Assembly (NCBI GenBank): GCA_016787755.1
Contig: JAEUUA010000013.1
Location: forward strand, 310,001 to 374,000
Reading direction: 5' to 3'
Source of the DNA: Cyclobacteriaceae bacterium
GTDB lineage: Bacteria; Bacteroidota; Bacteroidia; Cytophagales; Cyclobacteriaceae
DNA: 64,000 nt
Shown here: piece after piece, positions 24,201 through 32,562 of the stretch
Position numbering within the stretch: the stretch's first letter is position 1
How the letters are laid out: each line of letters opens with the position of its first letter
Translations under genes and position numbers: made by a program
The notes under the pieces: model-generated
Told to the model about the DNA's origin: nothing
The model's input: only the letters and a program-made list of their open reading frames with translations
Databases searched by the model: none

Positions 24201-26488
24201 GCCTCACCAATCGCTGCAACCTTGACACCACCTTAGTTCGACAAGTGCGAATATTTAGCCCTCCGCCACCACCGACCATACCTGGTGCTGCAGTGCTTTG
24301 TACCGGATCCGTTACGCTTGATGCAAATACCGGAAACATTCCTGGCTTTACTTATGTCTGGAACTCGGGGGATCTAACGCAAACAATTACTTTGAATCAG
24401 CCATCCATTGCTTCGGTAATCATTACTGATGTAAATGGATGTACCTCAAATGGTCAAACTATTGTAGTTGATAACCGTCCGCAAGTTGATTTAGGCCCTG
24501 ATTTAACAATTTGTGAAGACAATGCAACTCCCACCCTTAACGCTCAGAATCCTGGTGCAACTTATCAATGGCGAATTGACGGAGTCAATGGAAGTACTAT
24601 TCAGACTCAAGCGGTTGACACAACTACGCCAGGCGTATTTACCTATGAAGTTACAGTTACTGACCCGGTAACAACGTGTACCGTAACAGACGATAAAATA
24701 TTTACTATCAATGTTTCACCCGCATTTACACTTACAGGAACCAATCCTGTTGGTTGTGGAACTGCTACCGGAACAATCTCCCTACAATTAAATACCTCAT
24801 TGCCTCCCGCAGGTCCTTACTCCTATTTCCTTACAGGTCCGAATAGCTTCAATCAACAAGGGATTGATCAACTAGCACCCTCAACGATAGGACCTATAGG
24901 TGGACAAATTGCAGGTACTTTTTCGGGTATTGTTACTGATCAGATTTCTGGATGTACCCTTTCCAGTTCGTTCGGATTAACCGATGCTACTTTTACTGCT
25001 TCCGCAGTTGCTCAAGCACCTAATTGCGATCCGGTAACCGTACGCGTTACTACGGTAGGTGGATTTACACTACCACTTCAATACACAGTAACTAACAATG
25101 GTACCGGGCAAATTATTGGCCCCACCGCTTCAGCCACTGCCGTATTTGATATTGCCCCCGGACTGGCTGCGGGAACTTACACTATTGGCGTGCGCGATAA
25201 CACGGGTTGTATTTTTAACATCAACAATTTTGCGGTAACACCAGCCGCGCCTATTGTAGTTTCGTTTACACCTGATCTCTGCGCTTCGCCCCCAACTCTT
25301 ACGGCTTCGGGGGGAACAGCGTATACTTGGACAACGAATGTACCGGGAAGCATTGTAAGTGGAGCCAATACTGCAACCATTCAATTACTTCCTGGCGCAG
25401 GGAACGTTACATATACAGTAACTGCTACAGGTGCCGGATGCCCTTCTACCCAAAGCACCACAGTGAATGTTCCGGGCACCATTGCTGCTTCATTTACACA
25501 AAGTAATGCCTGTGCCGATCAAGTAATATTAACTGCACAACCTTCCGGCAATTTCACATATCGGTGGTTTAGAAATGGCGTTCAGCAAGGCCTTGGCCAA
25601 TCCATCGCCTTAACCACTGCCGACAACGGAGTTTCCTATGAAGTTGAAGTTGTAAGCACATTAAATGGGTGCGTAGTGCGGTCGGCACCTACAGTTGTTG
25701 AAGTCTCAGGGTTAATAACTGCGGCTGTTACGGGCACTCCTGCTTGCGATGACGGGAACCCATTTACTCTCGCTGCCACAACCAATGCCACTGGCGTTGC
25801 CTATGCCTGGTTCTTAAACAATGTTTCTATAAGCGGTGCAACTACGGCTGTTATTAATCAAACTTCCGCAGGAATCTATAAAGTTGAAATAACAAAAGGA
25901 ACGTGCACAACACCTGCGCAAATACAAGTTATCAAAGCACCCTTGCCAAGGGGAGGACTGCCGGATCGAGTGATTATTTGTAATGATCCTAATAATAATG
26001 ACCCCAGCACTGCGTCTATCGATTTGAACCCGGGTGTTTTTGATTCCTATAACTGGTTTAAGAATCAGGTAACACTAAACTATACTTTGCAAATTTTAAA
26101 TGCTGATAGCGAAGGGCTGTATGAAGTAGACCTTACTAATTCTTTTGGTTGTGTTTCACGCGATCAAACCGAAGTGCTGAATGATTGCGTGCCTAAAATT
26201 GTTGCCCCTAACGCATTCCGGCCAACGAGTGCGGTAGGCACCAATCAAAACTTTTTTGTATACAGTTTCTTTATTACTGATAATTTTCAAATTCTTATTT
26301 ACAATCGCTGGGGCGAATTAATTTTCACATCCAACGACCGTAACTTCAAATGGAACGGTGGGTATGATAATAATCCCGGACGACCCGCTCCTGCTGGTAC
26401 TTATGCATACGTGGTTAAATACGTAAGTTCATTCAGACCGCAAAGAGGAATTCAGGAACAACGGGGTGGCGTGGCGTTGATCAGGTAA
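21287..26488 (+). CDS. Giant PKD-domain surface protein with T9SS type B sorting domain
   Basis: A secreted adhesin-like protein of 1733 residues. ATG 21287 gives a signal peptide (VWRGATAVLVFLTLASSLVAQ); an upstream in-frame ATG at 21227 is less suitable. The N-terminal half holds two related modules, each a propeller-like unit (WYFGNS..GIRF..LLFYSDG, then WYFGNKAGIDF..VIFYTDG) followed by a PKD domain (WDFGDGSGSGNW; WFFGDGGSSTEPDP). The second half is a string of Ig/PKD-like repeats rich in Thr and Gly (VTVTDP, TYTVTATGAGC). The last 90 residues (VAPNAFRPTSAVGTNQ to GGVALIR) form the gliding-motility sorting domain. Partner of the divergent PorP/SprF gene by context. Confidence 0.88.
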   Translation: MRDSVRNQNLNSVWRGATAVLVFLTLASSLVAQDLSKHNWYFGNSTNGIRFNRGTNVGQSVTNQALPFSTGGAAVATDPATANLLFYSDGIRVYDGCHLPMPNGTGLLGQPGANQPVAIAPIPTQTNRYYLFTNSTNFTVGGSVSRSTIDLNQFGNAVFPAPALGVVDVAQKNIAIPGLSNRSEGMIVVPHANRVDFWLITHQNASQNYSATLIDAAATFPTTTTSGLGLPLSVANFSYHAPSGKIAVSPQSANVDAIILNFDNATGIFTFDRFLFNSATTATNSQSIYDIEWDPQGQYLYLSRHGDTGIPASVLQYDYLNPAITFAPVLSAPAFRSYGLQLAPDSAIYHLYQSVSGGPFLLGKFTNTDTVASQVINSQALFTSANFNSTQFSSFKPKDSVIMNVTFIAQGTCQNSPTSFFPTVTPNADSLRWDFGDGSGSGNWSPVYTYANAGSFNVTLNAFYRGQTQTTTLPVTINPFALQLTLVQDTTACRDEFPPPRGTSTPTQFSVKVNIQGGAAASIVWSNGDLGDTLTPDSAGYYYVVVTDASGCSAYAGVNVKEYGLQDQRFNVWYFGNKAGIDFNVQPPVALNNSIMNAPEGCAIVCDRNGDVIFYTDGDKVFDKTDTEIDNGIGGDPLASQSSIIVPVPGDETLYYIFTTQAINGTAPYELRYSLFDLKLNNGLGALQQKNVLLFSRSTERVTATQNWLLVHEYGNSTFRAYPISPDGIGQPIYSDIGSIHAFKFQQNGEGYMKIGPRNNVAVALSTPGTQNLVELFTLDNATGRLNNYRKIDLNEPNGQVYGIEFSPGGNKVFATVKGSPSPSQVFEYFLDSLDRPFFKQRIQQAAELGAIQVGPDGQIYVAVNGSGTLGAILANEDTTQLSGYNPSGFNLLAGTTSRLGLPNFVQQQGNAFSGPGFAFTGICFGDSTRFAGTATDAIDNFQWFFGDGGSSTEPDPVHLYAAPGLYTVSMRLTNRCNLDTTLVRQVRIFSPPPPPTIPGAAVLCTGSVTLDANTGNIPGFTYVWNSGDLTQTITLNQPSIASVIITDVNGCTSNGQTIVVDNRPQVDLGPDLTICEDNATPTLNAQNPGATYQWRIDGVNGSTIQTQAVDTTTPGVFTYEVTVTDPVTTCTVTDDKIFTINVSPAFTLTGTNPVGCGTATGTISLQLNTSLPPAGPYSYFLTGPNSFNQQGIDQLAPSTIGPIGGQIAGTFSGIVTDQISGCTLSSSFGLTDATFTASAVAQAPNCDPVTVRVTTVGGFTLPLQYTVTNNGTGQIIGPTASATAVFDIAPGLAAGTYTIGVRDNTGCIFNINNFAVTPAAPIVVSFTPDLCASPPTLTASGGTAYTWTTNVPGSIVSGANTATIQLLPGAGNVTYTVTATGAGCPSTQSTTVNVPGTIAASFTQSNACADQVILTAQPSGNFTYRWFRNGVQQGLGQSIALTTADNGVSYEVEVVSTLNGCVVRSAPTVVEVSGLITAAVTGTPACDDGNPFTLAATTNATGVAYAWFLNNVSISGATTAVINQTSAGIYKVEITKGTCTTPAQIQVIKAPLPRGGLPDRVIICNDPNNNDPSTASIDLNPGVFDSYNWFKNQVTLNYTLQILNADSEGLYEVDLTNSFGCVSRDQTEVLNDCVPKIVAPNAFRPTSAVGTNQNFFVYSFFITDNFQILIYNRWGELIFTSNDRNFKWNGGYDNNPGRPAPAGTYAYVVKYVSSFRPQRGIQEQRGGVALIR

Positions 26489-26622
26489 GTAAGAAGGACT
26501 AAAACAAATTACAAATTTGGAATGACGAAGAACGATTTTGAAAGCACAAAAGTAAAATTACTTCTTAGCGTTCTTTGCTCCTCTACGTGAAAACAATATT
26601 TTAAAACTTTAAATCCATCCCT
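26489..26622. other. Intergenic region with a dispersed-repeat-like segment
   Basis: The piece at about 26562-26592 (CTTCTTAGCGTTCTTTGCTC, continuing CTCTACGTG) resembles a short intergenic motif that recurs in many bacterial genomes. Only one copy was noticed in this window. No gene is visible. Confidence 0.25.
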
Positions 26623-26976
26623 ATGAAAACTTTTCTTACAATCTTATTTGCCTTTGTAATCTCATGTTCGTTTGTAGATACCTCCGCCCAGATTTTCAAT
26701 ACCTCATTAACTATCACGGTTCGTGATGAAGTGGGTAATTTGGTGAGCGGTGCTGAGGTTAAATTATACAAGTCTGAACAAGATTATCAAAAAGAAGAGA
26801 ATAGTGTTACGGAAGAAACTTCAGACTCCAAAGGAATCGTGAAACTAAAAAAGATGGAAGCGATTTCGTATTATGTGATTGTTCGCAAAGGAGATAAAGA
26901 TAACTCAGGTGGGGGCGAAATAATCGGAAAGTTGGAAGAAGGGAAATTCAACAAAGTGACCATTGTAATTCAATAG
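26623..26976 (+). CDS. Small secreted carboxypeptidase-regulatory-like protein
   Basis: A 117-residue exported protein: signal peptide at 1-22 (ILFAFVISCSFVDTSAQ), then one beta-sandwich of the CarboxypepD_reg/Cna-B kind (LTITVRDEVGNLVSGAEVKL, SDSKGIVKLKKMEAISYYV). Such domains are usually part of larger surface proteins or occur alone as adaptors. It follows the giant sorting-domain protein on the same strand but 134 bases away, and precedes a Nudix gene by ten bases. Function is unknown. Confidence 0.7.
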   Translation: MKTFLTILFAFVISCSFVDTSAQIFNTSLTITVRDEVGNLVSGAEVKLYKSEQDYQKEENSVTEETSDSKGIVKLKKMEAISYYVIVRKGDKDNSGGGEIIGKLEEGKFNKVTIVIQ

Positions 26977-26986
26977 TCCCTTTTAA

Positions 26987-27526
26987 ATGAACCGTCAAAC
27001 GTTGCTTCATTTTTTTTCCATTTACATAACACCCTACTTAGAAGAAAAAAGCTTTATTCCACAATTCAACGAGTTACTCATTCAGCAAACTTGTTTTGAA
27101 CGAACTCACTTACCTGGCCATATTACTGGTTCGGCATGGATTGTAGACTCCGCTCGTACACACGTATTATTAGTTCATCATGCCAAGCTAAATAAGTGGC
27201 TACAGCCCGGTGGCCATGCCGATGGTGACGAACATGTACTTCGGGTTGCTTTGCGCGAAGCCGAAGAGGAAACCGGACTCAAAGACTTAACTGTGATTTC
27301 AGAAACTCCTTTTGATGTGGATATTCATCTCATCCCCGCAAGGAAAGAGTTAGCCGAACATTTTCATTTTGATATTCGTTTTCTGATCGAAGCCAATCCG
27401 GAAGAAAAAATTATTGTAAGTGATGAATCACACGATGTAAAATGGATTCCACTTAACAACTTAGAAGATTGGAATTCAGAACAATCTATCCTTCGAATGA
27501 AGCAAAAGCTACTTAGAACCAATTAA
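26987..27526 (+). CDS. Nudix hydrolase
   Basis: Hydrolyses a nucleoside diphosphate linked to another moiety. The complete Nudix box GHADGDEHVLRVALREAEEETGL (Gx5Ex7REUxEExGU) lies near residues 76-98 of 179, preceded by LLVHHAKLNKWLQPGG and followed by FHFDIRFLIEANPEE and VKWIPLNNLEDW. The N-terminal 35 residues are an extra helical part (FFSIYITPYLEEKSFI). Substrate cannot be told from sequence. Its last 18 bases overlap a convergent small membrane protein gene. Confidence 0.93.
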   Translation: MNRQTLLHFFSIYITPYLEEKSFIPQFNELLIQQTCFERTHLPGHITGSAWIVDSARTHVLLVHHAKLNKWLQPGGHADGDEHVLRVALREAEEETGLKDLTVISETPFDVDIHLIPARKELAEHFHFDIRFLIEANPEEKIIVSDESHDVKWIPLNNLEDWNSEQSILRMKQKLLRTN

Positions 27527-27670
27527 AAGTAGTCCAAAAGCAATTACCACAATCCAGAGTTTGTATGCCACAAAAGCGGGAATGATGATAATCTTAAGTT
27601 CCATTAAAACAGCCAGCAGCACAAGAATTACGGCTACCCCTTTTAAAATCGAGCGTGTTTTGTTACTCAT
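27509..27670 (-). CDS. Small two-helix membrane protein, unknown
   Basis: A 53-residue frame from ATG 27670 (MSNKTRSILKG); the frame continues nine codons upstream without protein-like character. Two hydrophobic segments (VAVILVLLAVLMELKIIIIP and LWIVVIAFGLLLIGSK) follow a basic N-terminus. No family was recognised. It overlaps the 3' end of the Nudix gene by 18 bases and is divergent from the TsaC/Sua5 gene, with 74 bases between starts. Confidence 0.6.
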   Translation of the reverse strand: MSNKTRSILKGVAVILVLLAVLMELKIIIIPAFVAYKLWIVVIAFGLLLIGSK

Positions 27671-27729
27671 GGTTTCTAATTTTAACCCATGCAACATACA
27701 GCCTTTATTAGTTCATGGCAAATAAATTT

Positions 27730-27737
27730 TAGCTTTG
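27730..27737 (+). promoter_or_regulatory. Likely -7 promoter element of the TsaC/Sua5 gene
   Basis: TAGCTTTG matches the TAnnTTTG consensus and ends eight bases before the ATG at 27745, so the mRNA would start at or only a few bases before the start codon (near-leaderless). A weak TTTATT lies at the -33 distance. Confidence 0.45.
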
Positions 27738-27744
27738 CTGCTTC

Positions 27745-28701
27745 ATGTCTGAAATTGGAAAAGATATTATCAAGGCAAAACAGTTATTAGAAAAAGGGAA
27801 CCTTGTTGCTATCCCTACTGAAACCGTGTATGGCCTGGCTGGCAATGCGCTCAATCCTACAGCCGTTGTAAAAATATTTACAGTAAAAAACAGGCCACAG
27901 TTTGATCCCTTAATCGTGCATGTCTCCAATCTCGATCAAGCCAAAAACTTTGTAGAATCTATCCCTGAAAAAGCAACAAAACTTGCAGAACTTTTTTGGC
28001 CTGGACCTTTGACCCTCCTTTTAAAAAAGAAACCGATCATCCCCGATCTGGTCACTGCTGGCATGGATACCGTTGGTATTCGATGCCCTGACCATGCCCT
28101 GACTCAATCACTTTTGCAGTCACTTCCGTTTCCGTTGGCCGCACCCAGCGCAAATCCTTTTGGGTACGTGAGCCCAACGCAGCCTTCACACGTAAATGAC
28201 CAACTCGGCAATCTAATTGATTATATTTTAGATGGTGGAGCGTGTAAAGTTGGGATCGAATCGACCATTGTTGGTTTTGAAAATGAAGAAGCTATCGTCT
28301 TTAGATTGGGTGGACTTAGCATAGAGGCCATTGAACGGGAGATTGGAGATGTTACAATCCAACTCAACTCCTCGTCAAACCCAAAAGCACCCGGACAACT
28401 AAAAAGTCATTATGCCCCTCAAAAAAAGATGGTGATTGGGAACTTGCCAAACCTGATAAAAAAATATTATGCAGCGAAGGTAGGTATCCTGGCATTTTCA
28501 AGAAACATGGACGGTATAGAACCCGAGCATCAGATTATTCTATCAAAATCCCAAAACATGGAAGAAGCAGCACAACGACTTTTTTCGGCTTTGCGCGAAT
28601 TGGATAAAAAAGAAATTGAGATTATTCTTGCCGAATGGGTTCCGGAAATCGGGCTCGGTAAAGCCATAAATGATCGCTTGAATCGGGCGGCAGCACATTA
28701 A
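27745..28701 (+). CDS. L-threonylcarbamoyladenylate synthase (TsaC/Sua5)
   Basis: Makes threonylcarbamoyl-AMP from threonine, bicarbonate and ATP, the first step of t6A37 tRNA modification. The YrdC domain covers about 5-205 (GNLVAIPTETVYGLAGNAL, the KxR-like VKNRPQFDPLIVHV, SANPFGYVSPTQPSHV, CKVGIESTIVGF). At 318 residues with a C-terminal extension (LKSHYAPQKKMVIGNL then SALRELDKKEIEIIL) it is the long Sua5 type rather than the short TsaC type. Monocistronic or leading to the phosphofructokinase gene 79 bases downstream. Confidence 0.93.
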   Translation: MSEIGKDIIKAKQLLEKGNLVAIPTETVYGLAGNALNPTAVVKIFTVKNRPQFDPLIVHVSNLDQAKNFVESIPEKATKLAELFWPGPLTLLLKKKPIIPDLVTAGMDTVGIRCPDHALTQSLLQSLPFPLAAPSANPFGYVSPTQPSHVNDQLGNLIDYILDGGACKVGIESTIVGFENEEAIVFRLGGLSIEAIEREIGDVTIQLNSSSNPKAPGQLKSHYAPQKKMVIGNLPNLIKKYYAAKVGILAFSRNMDGIEPEHQIILSKSQNMEEAAQRLFSALRELDKKEIEIILAEWVPEIGLGKAINDRLNRAAAH

Positions 28702-28780
28702 AAAATAATCCATTTTTTAACAGCGTATTAGAAACTTAAGAAGATATTCATAGATTGTGCTATTGTGAATAGTTAATTTA

Positions 28781-29890
28781 ATGAATACTAAGAAAATATT
28801 GGTACTGACTGGTGGTGGTGATGCTCCTGGTCTAAACGCAGTGATTCGGGGAATCTGCAAACGCGCCCGCAGAGAGAGTATTACCGGTGCAAAATGGGAG
28901 GTATACGGAAGTATTGAAGCCTTTAATGGAGTGCTGAATGAACCCCAGGAGCTTATCAAGCTTACAAGCAAACGCGTTGCAGGCATTCATGTTAAGGGTG
29001 GCACCATTCTAAAAACAACCAATAAAGGAAATCCATTAAAATTTCCTATCCAGCAGGTGGATGGAACTTTTCAGTTCAAAGACCGCACAGACGAACTTGT
29101 GAACAAACTCAAAAACTTAAACTTTGAAGCCATTATCAATATAGGCGGTGATGGCTCTCAAAAGATTTCACAAGCGCTTTTTGAAAAAGGGTTGCCTTTG
29201 GTAGGAGTTCCTAAAACCATTGACAATGATTTATCGGCAACTGACTTAACATTTGGATTTCAAACAGCGGTGCAAATTGCCACGGATAGTTTCGACAAAC
29301 TTGTAACTACGGCTGAAAGTCACCACCGCGTAATGATTATGGAAGTAATGGGACGGGACGCGGGTTGGATTGCTCTACATACAGCTATTGCAGGGGGTGC
29401 TGAAATCTGTCTCATTCCCGAAATTCCATACGACATTAACAAATTGGTTAAGAAGATTGATCTGCGTTATAAAAAAGGTCGTGGCTTTGTAAATATTGTT
29501 GTAGCCGAAGGCGCTAAACCGAAAGCGGGGAATATTACGTCTTCTTCTGGCGAAAAAGGTTCGGAGCATGTACGGTTAGGAGGTGTTGCCTTCCAACTTT
29601 CAAGTCAATTAAAAAAAGCAGGCTGCCAGGCCGAAATAAGAGAAACTGTGCTTGGGCATGTGCAACGAGGCGGCACTCCTACTGCTTTTGATCGCGTGCT
29701 CGCTTCGCTGTTTGGCGTGAAGGCATTTGAACTTGTCTTGGAGCAGAATTTTGGGCGAATGGTATCCTTTAAGAATAACACGATAACTTCTGTATCTTTA
29801 AAGGAGGCCATCCAAGATTATAATTATTTAAAACCTGATTCCTACCTGGTACAATCTGCCAAGGGATTGGGAATAAGCTTTGGTGACTAA
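28781..29890 (+). CDS. 6-phosphofructokinase
   Basis: Phosphorylates fructose 6-phosphate at C1. The 369-residue protein has LTGGGDAPGLNAVIRG at the N-terminus, IGGDGSQK near 121-128, PKTIDNDLSATDLTFGF near 144-160 with catalytic Asp148, MEVMGRDAGWIALH and LGHVQRGGTPTAFDRV. Gly125 (E. coli position 104) favours ATP over pyrophosphate, while Lys145 (E. coli 124) is the residue typical of PPi-dependent enzymes; the mixed pair occurs in some ATP-using bacterial forms. Donor is therefore probably ATP but not certain. Pgk lies two genes downstream, forming a small glycolytic group. Confidence 0.92.
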   Translation: MNTKKILVLTGGGDAPGLNAVIRGICKRARRESITGAKWEVYGSIEAFNGVLNEPQELIKLTSKRVAGIHVKGGTILKTTNKGNPLKFPIQQVDGTFQFKDRTDELVNKLKNLNFEAIINIGGDGSQKISQALFEKGLPLVGVPKTIDNDLSATDLTFGFQTAVQIATDSFDKLVTTAESHHRVMIMEVMGRDAGWIALHTAIAGGAEICLIPEIPYDINKLVKKIDLRYKKGRGFVNIVVAEGAKPKAGNITSSSGEKGSEHVRLGGVAFQLSSQLKKAGCQAEIRETVLGHVQRGGTPTAFDRVLASLFGVKAFELVLEQNFGRMVSFKNNTITSVSLKEAIQDYNYLKPDSYLVQSAKGLGISFGD

Positions 29891-29900
29891 TTCGTGAGCT

Positions 29901-30419
29901 ATGGAGAAGATTGAACTAAAAACATTAATCAAAGCACCGATAGATGTTTGTTTTGATCTTTCAAGAAGTATTGACCTTCATCAGCTATCGGTTCAACAAA
30001 CAAAGGAAAAAGCTGTCGGAGGGGTGACCAGTGGTTTAATAGGGCTCAACCAAAAAGTACGTTGGCAAGCAACCCACCTTGGTTTTAGACAAACATTAGA
30101 GATCCAAATTACAAAATACACCAGACCATTTTACTTTTCAGATGAAATGGTAAAAGGAATCTTTAAAACATTGATTCACGATCATTTCTTTTATGATATG
30201 AATGATGAAACCATGATGGTTGATCATTTCTACTTTGAATCGCCTTTGGGACTTTTGGGTGAGCTAGCTAATTTTATTTTCTTGAAGCAATATCTCACCC
30301 GATTACTTACTCAGCGTAATGAAGTTATCAAGGAGTATGCTGAGTCTGATGAATGGATGCAATTCATCCCACATTTTGCAGGAACACTTCAATCGGTTGC
30401 AGAAAATAGAACCACGTAA
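29901..30419 (+). CDS. SRPBCC-family ligand-binding protein
   Basis: A 172-residue cytoplasmic protein of the START/SRPBCC fold used by polyketide cyclase-like and cell division inhibitor-like proteins: IELKTLIKAPIDVCFDLSRSID at the start, FRQTLEIQITKYTRPFYFSDEM in the middle and FYFESPLGLLGELANFIFLKQY near the end. The fold makes a hydrophobic pocket, but the ligand is unknown. It starts ten bases after the phosphofructokinase stop and ends 53 bases before pgk. Confidence 0.8.
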   Translation: MEKIELKTLIKAPIDVCFDLSRSIDLHQLSVQQTKEKAVGGVTSGLIGLNQKVRWQATHLGFRQTLEIQITKYTRPFYFSDEMVKGIFKTLIHDHFFYDMNDETMMVDHFYFESPLGLLGELANFIFLKQYLTRLLTQRNEVIKEYAESDEWMQFIPHFAGTLQSVAENRTT

Positions 30420-30472
30420 GTAAGCACCCATTAAGTTTGATTTGTTAACTTCGCCACCACAAAAAGGTTCTT

Positions 30473-31657
30473 ATGCAAACAATTAATGATCTCAACTTTC
30501 GTGGTAAGCGCGCCCTCATTCGGGTTGATTTTAATGTACCCCTAGATAAAAGTTTTCAGGTAACAGATGATAATCGGATTCGAGCCACGATCCCAACGAT
30601 TCAAAAAATTCTTAAAGACGGAGGAAGTTGCGTGCTGATGTCGCACCTCGGCAGGCCCAAGGAAGGACCTGAAGATAAATATTCTTTAAAACACACGCTT
30701 TCTACAACATCAAAACTCTTGGGCGTTTCCGTAAAATTTGCTTCGGATTGCATTGATGATGACGCTTTCCATCAGTCAGCTGCCTTAAAACCAGGCGAAG
30801 TGTTGCTCCTTGAAAATCTCCGTTTTTATAAACAGGAAGAAAAAGGTGATGTCGCTTTTGCTGAAAAACTTTCGAAACATGGTGACGTGTATGTAAACGA
30901 TGCATTTGGTACAGCCCATCGGGCACACGCCTCAACCACCATTGTTGCTCAATTTTTTAAAGATAAATGTGCTGGACTTGTAATGGCCGGTGAATTAGCC
31001 AACGCAAAAAAAGTTCTTGAGAATCCTATCCAACCCTTTACGGCAATTATGGGAGGTGCTAAAATATCCGATAAGATTTTAATCATTGAAAAACTATTGG
31101 ATAAAGTCAATCACTTGATTATTGGCGGAGGTATGGCCTACACATTCTTTAAAGCCTTAGGTGGCAACATTGGCAATTCTTTAGTCGAAGCGGATAAATT
31201 AGACCTTGCCAAAGAGCTCATTCAAAAAGCCAAAGCTAAAGGCGTTGAACTTCATTTGCCAATTGACTCCATAGCAGGTGATAAGTTTGATGCAAACGCA
31301 AATACCCAAGTTGTAAATAACAACGCCATTCCTGATGGCTGGATGGGGTTAGATATCGGCCCACAAGCGTCACAGGTTTTCTCTGCCGTTGTTGAAGAAT
31401 CAAAAACTATTTTATGGAATGGCCCCATGGGCGTTTTTGAAATGGAGAAATTTGAAAAAGGAACCAAGTCTATAGCCGAAGCGGTGGTAAGAGCAACCAA
31501 CAAAGGTGCTTTCTCATTGATAGGCGGTGGCGACTCTGCTGCAGCGGTTGCCAAATTTGGGTTCGAAGAGAAAGTAAGTTATGTATCCACGGGTGGTGGC
31601 GCATTATTGGAATACTTTGAAGGAAAAGTATTGCCAGGCGTAAAAGCACTTGAATAA
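30473..31657 (+). CDS. pgk: Phosphoglycerate kinase
   Basis: Transfers phosphate from 1,3-bisphosphoglycerate to ADP in glycolysis. The 394-residue length is standard. Motifs in order: [107 protein letters not shown] and the nucleotide-binding [16 protein letters not shown]. It is followed by a strong terminator at 31680. Confidence 0.98.
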   Translation: MQTINDLNFRGKRALIRVDFNVPLDKSFQVTDDNRIRATIPTIQKILKDGGSCVLMSHLGRPKEGPEDKYSLKHTLSTTSKLLGVSVKFASDCIDDDAFHQSAALKPGEVLLLENLRFYKQEEKGDVAFAEKLSKHGDVYVNDAFGTAHRAHASTTIVAQFFKDKCAGLVMAGELANAKKVLENPIQPFTAIMGGAKISDKILIIEKLLDKVNHLIIGGGMAYTFFKALGGNIGNSLVEADKLDLAKELIQKAKAKGVELHLPIDSIAGDKFDANANTQVVNNNAIPDGWMGLDIGPQASQVFSAVVEESKTILWNGPMGVFEMEKFEKGTKSIAEAVVRATNKGAFSLIGGGDSAAAVAKFGFEEKVSYVSTGGGALLEYFEGKVLPGVKALE

Positions 31658-31679
31658 TAATTCCAGTATTGAAATCGTT

Positions 31680-31710
31680 AAAGTCAGGTCACAAGCCTGA
31701 CTTTTTTATT
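31680..31710 (+). terminator. Rho-independent terminator after pgk
   Basis: AAGTCAGG (31681-31688) and CCTGACTT (31696-31703) form an eight-base perfect stem, extended by A31680-T31704, around a seven-base loop, then TTTTTATTT. Confidence 0.88.
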
Positions 31711-31735
31711 TACTTTGTGCGATCGAATTAAAACT

Positions 31736-32539
31736 ATGAAAACAAACCTCTTACTTATTCTGTTTGTCTTGTTTCTTTCCTGCGATACCAGGAAAGCCGC
31801 CAAGTTTGTCCCGGATAACGAAGCATCCATGGGCTTTAAAGAAGTAGCCTTTGATGCATCCGCTTCAGAACAAGCGGAGCAAATAGTTTCCATTGAACGC
31901 AAACTAATCCGCAACGGTCAACTTGAGTTTAAAACTAAAGACATAAAGAAAGCTAAGGTCGAAATTGAAAAAATCAGTAAAGAGCTGAACGGGTACATCT
32001 CAGGCGAGAATGAAAACAATTATGGAGATCGTTTACAATACAATCAGACTATTCGGGTGCCTGCCGATCAGTTTGATAATCTGATCAAACAAATTGAAGT
32101 ACTTGCCGATAAGGTTGAGAATAAGGGCATCAACACACAGGATGTAACTGAAGAATTTATTGACGTTGAGGCAAGACTAAAAACAAAAAAAGAACTGGAA
32201 TCGCGCTATAGCGAAATTTTAAAACAGGCCAAGACCGTGGCAGATATTCTCGCCATTGAAAGTCAGATTGCTGATGTTAGATCTGAAATTGAATCGATGA
32301 CAGGTCGTTTAAATTATTTGAAGAATCAAGTTTCCTTCAGCACACTAAACCTTTCCTACTACCAAACCATCGGAACGGATTTTGGATTTGCTTCAAAACT
32401 CGTTGAATCGCTAAAAGGAGGATGGGATAATTTATTAACCTTTCTAATCTTCCTGATAAATCTCTGGCCCTTTGTAATTGGAATAGTAGTTGTTGTTATC
32501 TGGTGGCTTAGGAGAAGGAAAGCAAAAAGGGCCAGCTAA
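31736..32539 (+). CDS. DUF4349 lipoprotein
   Basis: A 267-residue envelope protein. From ATG 31736 a lipoprotein signal is formed (LLLILFVLFLSC with Cys16). The frame is open seven codons earlier but those lie in the leader. The DUF4349 region covers about 55-240 (RKLIRNGQLEFKTKDIKKAK, TIRVPADQFDNLIKQIE, EEFIDVEARLKTKKELESRY), with a long coiled coil near 150-205 (ADILAIESQIADVRSEIESM), a C-terminal transmembrane helix near 240-260 (FLIFLINLWPFVIGIVVVV) and a basic cytoplasmic tail. Both a lipid anchor and a C-terminal helix would tie it to membrane. Role unknown. Confidence 0.85.
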   Translation: MKTNLLLILFVLFLSCDTRKAAKFVPDNEASMGFKEVAFDASASEQAEQIVSIERKLIRNGQLEFKTKDIKKAKVEIEKISKELNGYISGENENNYGDRLQYNQTIRVPADQFDNLIKQIEVLADKVENKGINTQDVTEEFIDVEARLKTKKELESRYSEILKQAKTVADILAIESQIADVRSEIESMTGRLNYLKNQVSFSTLNLSYYQTIGTDFGFASKLVESLKGGWDNLLTFLIFLINLWPFVIGIVVVVIWWLRRRKAKRAS

Positions 32540-32562
32540 TCAACGAAATCGTAAACTAACTT

